NCBI RefSeq assembly: GCF_963675165.1
Contig: NC_087388.1
Coordinates: 2,024,800-2,088,799, forward strand
Source of the DNA: Halichondria panicea
Lineage: Eukaryota > Porifera > Demospongiae > Suberitida > Halichondriidae
Length of the DNA stretch: 64,000 nt
Reading direction: 5' to 3'
Shown: piece after piece, positions 25,201-37,325 of the stretch
Numbering within the stretch: position 1 is the first letter of the stretch
How the letters are laid out: each line of letters starts with the position of its first letter
Position numbers and translations under genes: made by a program
The notes under the pieces: model-generated
What the model saw: the letters and a program-made list of their open reading frames with translations, nothing else
The model's database searches: none
Told to the model about the DNA's origin: nothing

Positions 25201-28200
25201 TCGCTAAAGGACATGTTGAAACAGTGAGACACCTGATCAGTAAGCACAGTGCTAATATTGATAGCATCAATGATCAGAACAAAACTCCAATGATGCTAGC
25301 TGTGCTGAATGGTCATGTGCTTATTTTGGATCTGTTAGTCAAGAAATTCAACAGCAGTTGGCATGTCCAAGGCTATACTCTCCTTCACTCGGCGTGTGAA
25401 CATGGCCATATAGAACTGATAGACAAACTGGTGACAATTTATAGCCTTGATCTTTCAGATAGAGATTTTAATGGAAACACACCTCTACATATTGCAGCCA
25501 TGTTTGGACACGTTAAAGCAATGAGACACCTGATTAGTAAGCACAGTGCTGATATTGATTGCACTAATAAACAGAACAATACACCATTGATGGTAGCTGC
25601 GCTGAATAGTAATAAACATGTTTTAAATGAGCTAGTCAAGGAATTTAATGACAGTTGTCATGTCCAAGGTTTCAATGGTCGTACTCTCCTTCACTATGCA
25701 TGCCATGGTGGCCATATAGAACTGATAGACAAATTGGTGATGGAATACGGCCTCAATATTGCAGATAGAGATGATGATGGAAACACATGTCTACATATTG
25801 CAGCCATGGTAGGAAACGTTGAAACAGTGAGACACCTGATCAGTAAGCACAATGTTGATACTGATAGCACCAATAACAGCAACAACACTCCATTGATGCT
25901 AGCTGTGCTAAACGATCATGTGATTGTTTTTGATACGTTAGTTAAAAAATTCAACAGCGGTCGTCATATCCAAGGTTATACTCTCCTTCACTCGGCATGC
26001 GAGCATGGCTCTATAGAACTGACAGATAAATTAGTGATGAAATATGGTCTCAATCTCGGAGATAAAGATATTGATGGAAATACACCTCTACATATTGCAG
26101 CCATGAAAGGTCGTGTTAAAGTAGTGAGACACTTATTTACTCAGCACAAAGTGAATATCACCAACAAACAAAAATCCACCACATTGTGTTTAGCTACTGC
26201 AGGTGGTCACGAGATCTTGATACATGCCCTAATAAAAGAGTTTAATTACAACCCACATGTCAGAGGCTACAATGGTCAAACTCTACTTCATTATGCTTGC
26301 CAGAATGGTCACATAGAAACTTTAAACATTTTAATATCGGAATATAAGTTGGATCCAACAATTAGAGACAATGATGGGAACACCCCTCTGCATATTTTGT
26401 GTTGTACTCCGCATGCTAATGAAGAGAAGTTGAGAACAATGCTTTTTATGTGGACAGTGTTTCAAGTTAATAACTATGGCAACACACCTCTTCACACAGC
26501 AACTCTTTTTGAACAAGTTCGTTGTACAGGCCTACTATTGCAGAAATACAATGCTCCACTTTTTGTGCGAAACAAAGATGGTAGGACAGCCCTAGATTTA
26601 GCTAAAGCTCAGAAAAGTCAGGAAATTGTTTCAATTTTCAAAAATCCTAATTCTGAAATCCAATCAACCTACCAGCTGCTAGACAAACTTGCGAAACAAG
26701 AGTTTGGTGGTGTGAAGAACCTCACCAGAATATTTGTTGTAGGTCATCCAGGTGCAGGGAAGTCCACGCTTGTTGAAACAATAAAAAAGGAAAGTTTCTT
26801 CAGCTACTTCAGCACAACAACTGTAACACCGCACACTGCAGGCATTGTTCCAAGTACTTATGACAGTAGTGTTTACGGAAGAATAATACTTTACGATTTT
26901 GCTGGTGATTCCGAGTACTACTCCTCACACGCTGCAATTATGGAGTCCATCAACACATCGAAAGGAAATAATATATATTTGATACTTTGTGATTTGAGTA
27001 AAGGCGAAGAAGCTGCTGCCACTAAATACAGCTACTGGCTTTCATTTCTATCCTACAATATTAAGCAATTCTCAAACACAATGATTATACCAGTGGGAAG
27101 CCATGCTGATGTAATCAACGAAACATCAGCATTATGTGTGCTTGACAGCGTAACCCAAAAGTTCTGTGACAGCTCCAAGATGGAGGATTTATACATCGAA
27201 AAAAGTGTTGCTCTTGATTGTCGCAAACGAGGAACTGTAGTGAATGACATAAAGGAACTTGTTAAGAAATTCTCTAAATTAGTATCCCCCGTGGAACTTT
27301 CCCCTGAGTCAAGCACTCTCCTGGGATTGTTTAAAAAAGACTTTGAACAGGTTACAGCTTGCAAAGTAAGCCTCCTTATATCTCACATAGAAGAGACTGG
27401 AATTCCTTTGCCACTAAATTCTTCATCACTATACATTCTCATAAGAGAGTTACATGATTTGGGTCTGCTAATGGTGATAGAGAGAGGAGACTCCATTGAG
27501 AACCACATAATCATTCTCGAAATATCGACATTCACATCAGATGTACACAATAAACTGTTTTCAAAGGCTGCTAAAGTGAACCTCACCAAGCATATAGATC
27601 AACTCAAGTTCAGCGTAGGCATTATTCCAGAATCACTACTGGAGAGAGTACTACCAGAGTACATCACGAAAGAAAGTTTACTTAAGCTGCAATACTGTCA
27701 AGAAATTGAAAATTTGTACGTGGAAGAGGACCACACTCTTTCTCAACTCACTCCTGGACCAGTACCAATAGAGAATGACACTAAAGAGAAGTCTCATTTA
27801 TTTTTCCCCGCTCTATGTGATCTCAAGCTCGAGGAAATTCAATGGTATGAATCTGAAGATGATAAGATTACATTGGGATGGTATGCTAAATGTGATCATG
27901 ACAGTTTCGATTTCTTCCCAACACGATTTCTTCATGTGCTTATTGTTAACCTCTCTCACAACTTTGCACTGAAACAAAGCCTGCCCACAAGACACAGACT
28001 CTCCACTACAGCTTCCGATTCTTTGATTGCTGAGGTACACGCTGCCAATCCTCGCTGCCACGTCTGGTCGACTGGTCTGCATTGGCTTATGAAGAATGGA
28101 GTGGAAGTATTTGTGAATATGCCTAAAGACGCTGATAGCAAAGAACTTATTGTACTAGCAAGAAGTAACATTGAAAATCAAGTCGAATGTGCTAACACTC

Positions 28201-30166
28201 TGCGAGTAGTTATTCAGAAGGTAGTCAATACAAAATTTGAGTTCTGTGCTAGTATAGTGCCTACTGTTTACCTTCTTGATCCGAGTAATCTCAAGGATGA
28301 ACCTTTTACAAATGCTAGAAATGCACCTAAATATGCTCTAAGTGATATTGAAGAGGCACTAGCAGAAGGCACTGAGCGAGTCATGGATAAAGAAGGACAA
28401 TGCTTCTCCTTTCCGATCAAGGATTGGATCAGCCCAACAAGTTGGGCCATTACATACTGGAGTAAGTTACCAAAGACGTATGAAGAGAAGAGGACATGCA
28501 ACTACAATCTATCGTATTATAAATAGCTGTATGTCTAAAAATAGTAAAGAATTTATTGCACTTGCACTTTATATTCTAGACTAGCCTTGTTTTTACTCAA
28601 TTCCCTAGTGGGCGGCTGGCATATCCTGCTGACTTATCAATAATATGACGCACGCATACACAGTATACATTGTGAGTTGCATACCCTCTTCTCTTTATAC
28701 GCCCTTAGTTTTACCACACAAACATCTTTAATTCATACGTCATCATTATTACATGTGCACTTTTTACAGATTGGTTGTTTCCAATGGATACCGTCTTGGT
28801 TCACTCTCTTTTACAAGAAGTAAATGGTGCTCAATGGAAACTGCTAGGAATGAGTCTTGCGATCCCCTGGAACAAATTAGGTGCCATTGAGAATGAAGCA
28901 TTCTTCCCTGGTGATATTGCTAAGAAAGAAGAAGTAATTCGACTATGGATGTCTCAAGAACCCACCTGGACAGTGTTGGTAGACACTCTCAGTCAATCTG
29001 CATATGGATGGTCACAGAATTCAAGTCAAATCTCACAAGAGCATAGTAAGTACCTTAATTATAGTTACCGTATTTACTTGATTAAACGCCCATGATAAAA
29101 GCTCTGTCTTTGTCAATAACGCCCGTCATAAATAATCGCCTATGTATGGGGCGTGGCACTGTGGGTGGAGTTGAATTAGCATGTGGAACCTGTTGCAAGC
29201 ATAATCAGAATAATAGATAGCGTAGAATAATAGATGATATGGCAGAGAGAGATACTGACACAGAGGGAGAAAATCAATCGTATCAGTGGCGTACGTAGGA
29301 AGATTTTTTAAAGGGAGGGGGCTCATAGTAGTCTGACCACGCCCTCCCCAACTTCATATTTTTGCAAAGACTGGCATTCAAGACTGAGGCTCATAGATCT
29401 ATCATTATCTTTGTGGTAGATCTATCACTTTGCACTGTAGACTTTTGAAACCTAGCCCATCATTGAAATAATCACGTAATTTACAGCTAGCTGGCTGCAG
29501 CCGGGCATGCTGTAGCTACTAGCTCAACTGCAGGGCTCAACAGTTCAAGAAAAACATTGCTCTCCAACAAGGGGGGGCTCCAGCCCCTGGATCCCCCCCA
29601 CTTCCTAAGCCACTGCGTATATGACTTAAGATTTAAGCTGAGAGCTGTGCAGCAGCCAAAAAGAGCATAATAACCGCTGCTGTGCAAGAGTTTGGAGTAG
29701 ACAGAAAAATAAATGCCCGTTTCAAATAAGCTAGCGCCCATCTCGTTTAAATGTCCCCTCTATAGACTTCGATATGAAATAAATGCCCGGGTGTTTAATC
29801 AAGTAAATACAGTATATTCATGAGTGCATTTCTATATAAGTATGCATAGTGCTTATCTCAAAAGTTGAATTATCTACTGTAGACGTGACTCTACAAGAAA
29901 AAATACTCTGTGAAAGCAATTCATCCCTCCGTCCTGATGAGGACTTTCTTCAATATTTTGCTGCCATCATTGGCTCTCGATGGCAGAGTCTTGCTTCTCC
30001 TCTCTCCCTCACTTCTGAAGACATTGTGAGCATCAAGAGAGAGACAAAAGGAGTAAAGCCGACCAGACAAGCACTCGTCATGCTGCAGAAGTGGGCAGCC
30101 AGGGAGACGGCAACTTATGGTCAGTTGAGAGAGAGACTCCGAACACTCTCAGTGTTTCATATCTGA
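16257..30166 (+). CDS. Locus A: giant ANK-Roc-COR-Death-Death protein, ~4,254 aa
   Basis: Three coding exons: 16257-28461, 28770-29045 and 29883-30166, all junctions phase 1 with GT-AG borders (GTAAGT, GTAAGT donors). The start is the Met of MAGESQSCDTPLHTAAS rather than an upstream Met at 16224, because locus D has the equivalent MADDSQSCD and both ATGs follow a 3' splice-site-like AG by two bases. Domains: ankyrin repeats from ~residue 15 to ~3450, with a non-ankyrin insert near 100-180 and a second N-terminal-like cap near 1892-2130; Roc GTPase from ~3490 (P-loop GHPGAGKST at 3496, DFAGDSEYYSSH as switch II, VGSHAD in the NKxD position); COR-like region ~3660-4068 (LIRELHDLGLLMVI); Death domain 1 in exon 2 (QWKLLGMSLAIPWNKL, PTWTVLVDTL); Death domain 2 in exon 3 (SRWQSLASPLSLTSEDI). 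The order resembles the DAPK1 C-terminal half without a kinase. It is probably cytoplasmic: no signal peptide or membrane segment is seen. Sensor or adaptor function is inference. Confidence 0.88.
17976..21340 (+). repeat. Three near-identical 1,113-bp tandem repeats inside the ankyrin array
   Basis: The phrase CTGCACTTGTCATGTCCGAG recurs at 18071, 19184 and 20297, exactly 1,113 bp (371 codons) apart, and the intervening DNA is almost identical. The few differences seen include silent changes and Val/Ile swaps (CATGTTTTAGAT to CATATTTTAGAT in copy 3). Each unit encodes 11 ankyrin repeats. It breaks up on the left near GACATTGATTGC and on the right where AATACCCCAATGATG becomes AATACCCCAATGAAC. 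The 1,113-bp length keeps the frame open. Confidence 0.95.
21925..22700 (+). other. Second copy of the family N-terminal cap within locus A (fusion scar)
   Basis: From about residue 1892 the array stops and a sequence parallel to the protein's own N-terminus begins: LDEVRELLKTKRYEVDARN, then NNQTSLHLACANGHIDTVWT, LANDFGADIGAID, the Cys-containing non-ankyrin insert (LLSMCGRHHSNGIR), LLVAASLGLKDLI and LHCACFGGHVLLMETLISEY. The DNA also aligns: GCTACAAGCCTTGGAGCTTT here corresponds to GCTGCAAGCCGTGGGGACTT at the start of the gene. This is what an in-frame join of an upstream family member to a downstream one would leave. Confidence 0.85.
29070..29810 (-). mobile_element. GTATTTACTTG-family MITE in intron 2 of locus A
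   Basis: The same terminal repeats as 14099-14493, in opposite internal orientation, enlarged by a nested 332-bp element. It accounts for almost all of the 837-bp intron: removing 741 bp leaves 96 bp, close to the 77-bp intron at the same position in locus D. Confidence 0.9.
29284..29615. mobile_element. Nested MITE, CAGTGGC family, with 5-bp target duplication
   Basis: Begins CAGTGGCGTACGTAGGAAG and ends CTTCCTAAGCCACTG; CGTAT flanks it at 29279-29283 and 29616-29620. It interrupts the older MITE at 29070-29810, giving a relative insertion order. Confidence 0.88.
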
Positions 30167-30409
30167 GAAAAGTATGCAGTATCTGTTTACGATAATATAT
30201 CACCTTGTTTGTGTCATGCTTTGCCATTAAATTTAAACAACAATTCACAACTGCACTTTCAATTTACATTTTTTCACACTGCACTGCAATACACTGTGTA
30301 TACAGCCTTAAAATAAGCACTTGTTAGTTTCTTGATTTTGTCAATTCTTATTAGTCAATTAATGCTCCCTCAAGTAATTTTTGTACTGCAGCTAGAGCTT
30401 CAACTAGTA

Positions 30410-32465
30410 TTGTACAAAACTTCTGTAACAGCTCTAAGATTGACTCTAATGTCGTAAACGAGGAGCTGTGAATGACTCATCGTCCTCTGTCGGATTTTCC
30501 CCAGAGACAAGCTCTCTTCTGGGATTGTTGAAAAACACTTTGACTACATTCCAGCTTGTAAAGTATGCCTCCTTATCTCTCACATAGAAGATACTGAAAT
30601 TCCACTCACACCCTAAGAGAGTTACTCACATCAGGTGTACCCATAATGATAATGTTTTCAAAGTCTGCTAAAGCGGACATCATGCACCAATTACATCGAT
30701 CAATTCAAGCTCAGCGTTGTCATAATTATTACAGAATCGCTATTGCATGGAAAAATACTACCAGAATATACCACAAGCTGTAGTACTGCTGAGAATTTGT
30801 ACGTGGAAGAGTACCACAGCCTTTCTCAACTCACTTCAGAATCAGTATCAACTGAGAGTGCCACTAAAGAGAAATCTCATCTGCTTTTTTGATCTCTGGG
30901 TGAAAGGTGACAACATTACCCAGGATTATGATAAATGTAATGTTGGTAGATTTGACTATTTCCTAACGATTTCCTCATCTCATTTCTCTCCCAGCTTTTC
31001 ATGAAAACAAAGCTTGCCAACAAGCCGCAGGCTCTCTATAATATCTTCTGAATTTTTATTTTCTGATTCTTCTACCTAATTATTGTTCTTTGATTGCAGA
31101 GGTCTGCAATTATGCTGCCAATCCTTGCTGTCATGTCTGGTCTACATGTACTATATTTGGTATGCAGGCTTATGAAGAATAGAGTGGGTGTATTTGTCGA
31201 TATGCCTAAAGATGCTGATAGGAAAGAACCTATAATTGCGAGAAGTATGCTAACAAAATATATACACTCTGCATCTAGTTTCAGGAAACAGACTTTACTG
31301 GTGCATATAATTATTGTCTTCTGTTTATCTTCTTTATCCGAGCAATCTCAAGGATGAAACTTTTACAAATGCTAGAAATGCACCTAATTATGCTCTAAGA
31401 GATATTGATGAAGCAGTAGCAGAAGGAACTAAGCAAGTCATGGAAAGAAGGATATGCTTCTCTATTCCGATGAAAGATTGGGTCATCCCAAAAGATGGAC
31501 TGGATCTACATAATATTACTGGAGTAAGTTTCAAGCATGCATGCAAGCACCACACGCACACGTGCACACCACATGTAAATGTTGTTGTTTCCAATGGATA
31601 GACCCTTAAAGATACAACTCCTAATAATGCGCAGGCACTGATAAACTTATCGATAAAGACAGAAAATGCTCCACTTCAATCAACATTGGATCAGCTCACA
31701 CACAGGTGATATTCTACTGGAGTAAGCAGCAGCATTCAAACTCCAGCGTTTAATTTGTCCATGAGCTTAATTATTTCCTTACACTTTTGTACAGATTTGT
31801 TGTTTCCGATGTGTGAGTCCATGATTGACTCTGCTTTGAACTGCTTAGGAATGAAACGAAGCATCCTTCCCTGGTAATATTACCAAGAAATAATTCGACT
31901 GTGGATGTCTCAAGAACCCACCTGGAAAACATTGGTAGACCCTAGCCTCTCGTAGTCAACCTATGATTGGGTTGTCCAACAAAACAAGTTAAATCTCACA
32001 AGAACACAGTAAGTATACTACCGTTTAACGGGTATATTTTGAGGGTAGCGGAATGACAGTTAGAAATTAAGGTTTTCGTGGAATAGCAGTATTTTTGTGG
32101 GTATAACGGTACATGCTTAATTAGTGAAAACCACGAACATTATACCCTCGGAATATACCCGCTGTATAATAATACGGTATATATAGCTATAATTATAGCT
32201 ATAATTATTTATTCATTCTATTGTAGACGTGCTTCTGCACAAGAAAAGCATTATCGAAAACATTCATCTGTCCGTCCTGACGATAAAACTTTCTCCAATC
32301 ATTTGCTGCCATCATTGGCTCTCGTTGGCAGTGTCTTGCTTTTCCCCTCTCCCTCACTTCTGAAGACATTGTGAGCATCAACAGAGAGACAAGAGGATCA
32401 GAGCCAACAAGATGACAAGCACTCGTCATGCTACATGGTCATGCACTTTCCGTGTTTCATATCTG
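30410..32465 (+). pseudogene. Locus B: decayed 3' fragment of an ANK-Roc-COR-Death-Death gene
   Basis: Similarity to locus A starts at the end of the Roc domain (ACTTCTGTAACAGCTCTAAG) and runs through the COR region, both Death-domain exons and the final TTTCATATCTG. It has no ankyrin or P-loop part. Lesions are many: missing segments in COR, stops and frameshifts throughout, and an apparent duplication of the exon-1 tail (ACTGGAGTAAG occurs near 31519 and 31714). A MITE with GTTTAACGGGTATATTTTG-type ends sits in its second intron at about 32019-32176. Non-functional. Confidence 0.85.
32019..32176. mobile_element. Short MITE in the locus B intron
   Basis: ACCGTTTAACGGGTATATTTTGAGGG on the left is mirrored by CCCTCGGAATATACCCGCTG near the right end, with an internal AAAACCACGAACATT shared with the MITEs at 48310 and 56440. 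Confidence 0.6.
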
Positions 32466-32689
32466 TACCACATTATGTGTAGATTTAGCTGCATGCATTC
32501 AATTGCACTTACATACTGCAATCCAATTAACACATGTTTGTGTCACTGAACTTTCAGAATTCATGCCTTGCCACTTAAGCAAAAATTACTTACTGCTACA
32601 CTTCCAATTGTCATTTTTTCTACTGATATACAACATCTTACGTCCTTCAAAATAAAAAAAATAAAAAAAAAAAAAGCTAAAGCTAATCT

Positions 32690-34209
32690 TATTCCAAGCA
32701 CATCGATCAACTCAAGCTCAGCGCAGGTATTATTCCAGAATCACTACTGGAGAAAGTACTGCCAGAGTACATCACAAAGGAAAGTCTACTTAAGCTGCAG
32801 TACTGTCACAAAATTGAAAATTTACATGTGGAAGAGGACCACACTCTTTCTCAAATCGCGGTCCCAACAGAGTGTGCAACTAAAGAGAAATATCATCTAT
32901 TTTTCCCTGCTCTATGTGATCTCAAGCTCGAGGAAATTCAATGGCCGAAGTTCGAAGGTGATAAAATTACCTGGGGATGGTATGCTAAATGTGATGGCGA
33001 CAGATTTGATTTCTTTCCAACACGATTTCTTCATGTGCTTATTGTTCATCTCTTTCACAACTTTGCACTAAAACAAAGCTTGCCCACAAGACAGACTCTC
33101 TACTACAGCTTCCGATTCTTTGATTGCGGAGGTATATGCTGCCAATCCTCGCTGCCGTATCTGGTCGACTGGTCTGCATTGGCTTATGAAGAATGGAGTA
33201 GAGGTATTTGTCGATATGCCTAAAGATACTGATAGTAAAGAGTTGATTGTACTAGTAAGGAGTGACAGAAAAAATCAAGTCGAATGTTTGAACACTCTGC
33301 AGCTAGTTATTCAGAAGGTAGTCGAAACAAAAGTTGAATTCTGTGCTGGTATAGTTCCTACCGTTTACCTTCTTGATCCGAGAAATCTCAAGGATAAAAC
33401 TTTTACAAATGCTAGAAATGCACCTAAGTATTCTCTTAAAGACATTGAAGAGGCACTAGCTGAAGGCGCTATGCAAGTCACAGATAAAGAAGGACAATGC
33501 TTCTCCACTCCAATCAAAGATTGGATCAGCCCAACAAGATTGGCGTCATCTTACTGGAGTAAGTCACTTTCACACACACCTAGCTAATTTCTATAATTAT
33601 ACACATTATATAATTATAAGATTTGGTTTTTCCGATGGATACCTTCTTAGTTCACTCTGCTTTGCAAGGAGTACATGGTGCTCAGTGGAAACTACTAGGA
33701 ATAAATCTTTCAATCCCCTGGAACAAATTAGATGCCATTGAAAGTGAAGGATCATTCCCTGGTGATATTGAAGAAATAATTCGACTGTGGATGTCTCAAG
33801 AACCAACCTGGCAGAAGCTCTCAGTCAAAATCTCACAAGAACACAGTAAGTACCTCAGAATCATTACAACTGTATGCATCAGTCAAAGCGTGAATTTTAT
33901 ATTTCTCAATTGTATATATAGACGTGCCTCTACAAGAGAAAATCCTCGGAAGCAATTCATCCTCTCTGTCCTGACGAGGAGTTTCTCCAATCATTTGCTG
34001 CCATCATTGGCTCTCGATGGCGATGTCTTGCTTTTCTCCTCTCCCTCACTTCTGAAGACATTGTGAACATCAAGAGAGAGACAAGAGGAGCAGAGCCGAC
34101 CAGTCAAGCACGCATTATGCTACAGAAGTGGGCAGCCAGGGAGACGGCAACTTATGGCCAGTTGAAAGAGAGACTGTTGATCTTTACACTTTCAGTGTTT
34201 ACTCTCTGA
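32690..34209 (+). pseudogene. Locus C: 5'-truncated, mutated copy of the COR-Death-Death end
   Basis: Begins abruptly inside the COR region after an A-rich tract (32650-32690) and is much closer in sequence to locus A than locus B is. Segments read PALCDLKLEEIQW, ANPRCRIWSTGLHWLMKNG and PTVYLLDPRNLKDKTF, then a donor TACTGGA|GTAAGT, Death domain 1 (from ~33624) and Death domain 2 (33921-34209). Lesions visible by comparison with A: a 2-bp loss near 33092 (ACAGACTC for ACACAGACTC), loss of about 20 codons in the Death-1 exon before CAAAATCTCACAAG, and a 1-bp gain near 33965 that shifts exon 3. Transcription cannot be judged. Confidence 0.85.
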
Positions 34210-34716
34210 GCAGCATGTATATATAGCTATCACAAGAAAACATGTATAGATATTCGTTTAAATGCATGATGGTGTACTGTTAATGTTGTAGCTGTTTAGA
34301 TCAACGCGCATAACTATAAATCACAAAATTAATTACTCCTGCACTTTTCATTTTCAGTGTTTTGCCATCAGTGCCATGTAATATAATTATATATAATTAT
34401 ACATCATTATGTCCTTCAAAAATAGTTACCTTTATAGTTTTTTAATGTTGTCAACCAATGCATGTTCCCCCAAGAGATAAAAGTCATAATCTGTAATCCC
34501 TCCCATGTTGTATATACCTGATTGACTATATAAATATACAACTCAGTATTTGAAAGTGTGCACTGTATGTATATAATTATATACAGTAAATTTATAATAC
34601 AGTCCTGTCGGGAAAGGGAAACCAGACACCCCGGGCTCTCGTCCATATATGTATAGTGCATATGCATGCATGCTTATTATCCACAAAATACATAGTACTA
34701 AACATAAGTTATAGAT

Positions 34717-34825
34717 AGTACATGGGCATGAGGTATCTATGTGTTATAGTGTCCCATATCACGAGGGCTTTGCCCGAGGGATGAGGGACACTATAACCAT
34801 AGATACCGAATGCACATGTGCTAAC
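34717..34825. mobile_element. Hairpin (foldback) repeat, copy 2
   Basis: Inverse-orientation relative of 7777-7889: GGTATCTATG...AGTGTCCC on the left arm, GGGACACTATAACCATAGAT on the right. The flank GATTTAGATCCCA is shared with copy 1. Confidence 0.75.
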
Positions 34826-37325
34826 TGATTTAGATCCCACTTTTCATTGGCTGCCTCAGGCAAGAAGTGTATCTATAAAAGCAGCAAGCCTTAGCAACAG
34901 CTTTATTTTTGAAAATGTCTTGTTCTGACAAGCTAGTCTAGATGATTTCTGCTAAAAAACCCTTTGCATTGGCCTTGCTTCAACATTGGAATGGACAAAC
35001 TAGTGACTCCACCTTGTGCAGGAAGCGCTCTGCAACAAATGAGCCCAGCCTCCTTTTTATCTGCACTCAAGCCCCACCCCAGCTCAAGCTTCTCAGTAAA
35101 CTGTTCTGATATGTACGGCTAGCTAGCAAGGAACAGCTTGCAGCAATGCTACAGTGCACTATCGTTCCCAAAAAGACACAGGAGTCTACTGCAATTTGAA
35201 ACATGGCTGCAGGATAGAAACAGAAGTCAGGAGGACAAAGTTGACAAATGCTACAAGTTGAAGACATGCTTTCATGCTTGTGACAATGGACCTAGAACTG
35301 TTAAAATCATTGGCTCTTAGTGTTCCTCGACAAGAAAAGATACTGGTGAACCCTACCATCAACCCAGCAAACGCTATAGAAACTGGTAGTGAAAAAACTG
35401 AACAGCCATAGCTAATTATCATGCAGCTACAGCTTTATTATCATTTCTGTACATTCAAAAATAGTACTTGTACTTTATACCCTCAAGCTTATAATTCCCT
35501 GGGAAACTATGAGATTATGGCTCATAATTCCCTGCTAAACACACACAAGTGGGATCTAAATTATTATATAGGTGCATGTAAAGTGAGGAAAAGTATTCTC
35601 CTAATTAATTTTGCAGAAATATTAATCTCTTTGTCAGGGGGTCATTATTAATTACAGTACATGTACATTGGAAAGAAAACTTTGCGAAGTTTGACGAAGA
35701 CTTTATTTAACAATGAAGTTATAAAGCTTCGTGGCTTCATCATAATTATTTAGGAGGCCTTGCTTCCCAAAGCTATATTATACACACATTTAATATAAGT
35801 AACTCTTCAAAAAGTATTTCCGAAGCTACCCAAAGACTTTCCAAACTTTTCTTTGCAATGTACTGTACACAAGACATACCCAACACTGTAACGTTCAGAG
35901 TTGCTCAGTGCACACTGATATAGGAGACGATCTCTTCACAAAATTTATCTAAATATATATAGAGACAATAGTCGGGTTGATCCTCTTCACTTGCACTCTT
36001 TACTCATAATTTATTCTGTGCGTTGGCGCCATTGCATAATTATCCGTAAACGTCATCAATTGCGAGTTGCTCACGTGCAATTGACAGGATGTCATGTTAC
36101 TCTGTGGACAGTTTTTGTGCAGAGGCATGCATCGGTAGTTCGACACTCTTCTCTTGTTAGGGGGCACTTCTAAACTATACTTCTATCATTTCTTAACGTC
36201 ATTATGACTTTAACATTTTGACCTCCCCTTCCCCCCTGTAAACCCTTCTAAACGTCAACTACATAGGCGTGGCCTGGGGACACCCATTTAAATAGTCACA
36301 GTTCTAAAACAGCACAGTGCTTTGATCAGCTTTTTGTTTGCTTTTATTATTGCTGTCTGGTACCACTGTCATCAGTTATATACATGAGAAGTTGAGAACT
36401 TCCCAAAAGAGTGGTCCGCTTCAGAGTGTTCTTTTAGATATAAAGTAACTATGCTATCTTCAGTATAATATTATTGTATCAAGTGTCAGAACTTTCATCA
36501 ATGTCCACCTTACGCTTGTATCTGTTTCTTGATCTTTAAGCAACTTTTCCGTCAATTTCATTTGATCGTTATTAGATTTAAGGCCATGCAGCTATAGATC
36601 TATGATGCGACTATGTTGACAGCTTCTAATTAATACAGTAGATTACTCCTGTCTTGTTTCATGTGCAAATTGAATCGGTTCTTGCAATTTGATAGTTTTT
36701 GTAGATTGCATCGTTGTCCCTATAGCTTCGATTCCAGGCTGCGCGAGGCTATGTTGTCCCTGGAATTCTCTCTTGTTTCTTTTCAACAGAGGCTTACTAC
36801 AACGTACTTAACTCAATCAATGAACATTCTAGCCTCGACCCCCGGCCGATCCGTCTCCAATTGAACGCTAGGTCGCGTATTTTTCAACTTCGTTCTATTA
36901 AAAAAAAATCGGCCTGGGACCGAGGCTATGAACATTCCTGCAAGTAGGCCTGTTCCAAGTATTCACATTTTTCCACCTATTATTTATTCACACTTGATCA
37001 GCCTATTATTTTTTAATAGGCACATCAGCCTATTATTCAACTTCATCACCCTATTATTGATGACACCAAATTATAACATACACCGCAGCGAAATAAAACA
37101 CCTGTAAAATATATAGCACAAAAAATGGGGTTAAGACGATTTCAGCAGCGAAATAACAAACTTTAGCACAAAAAATGTGGTCTCAACATTAACAATGAGG
37201 TTTACTGCCATGTAAAATGTGGGCGTGTTCTGAGCTACTGCGCATGTGCAACTCAATGAATAATTATCATTAAATAATGAAATGATTGCGATTGTATTGC
37301 AATGTGAAGATAAAATGAAGATATA
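34826..37325. other. Intergenic repeats, no gene seen
   Basis: Holds a 219-bp MITE (listed), a repeat shared with 4.3 kb at about 35890-35960 (GGAGACGATCTCTTCACAAA), and TAGCC-type foldbacks near 36720-36752 and 36830-36935. No reading frame has a recognisable domain. Confidence 0.55.
35653..35875. mobile_element. Short MITE
   Basis: TACATTGGAAAGAAAACTTT on the left pairs with the inverse of AACTTTTCTTTGCAATGTA on the right, with CAGTACA/TGTACTGTA continuing outward. No coding content. Confidence 0.65.

Noticed and set aside
16745..28501. Many 60-100-codon minus-strand frames under the ankyrin array and Roc-COR region
   Set aside because: They recur with the repeat period and are antisense shadows of the strongly supported plus-strand gene; the same applies to plus-strand frames under locus D.
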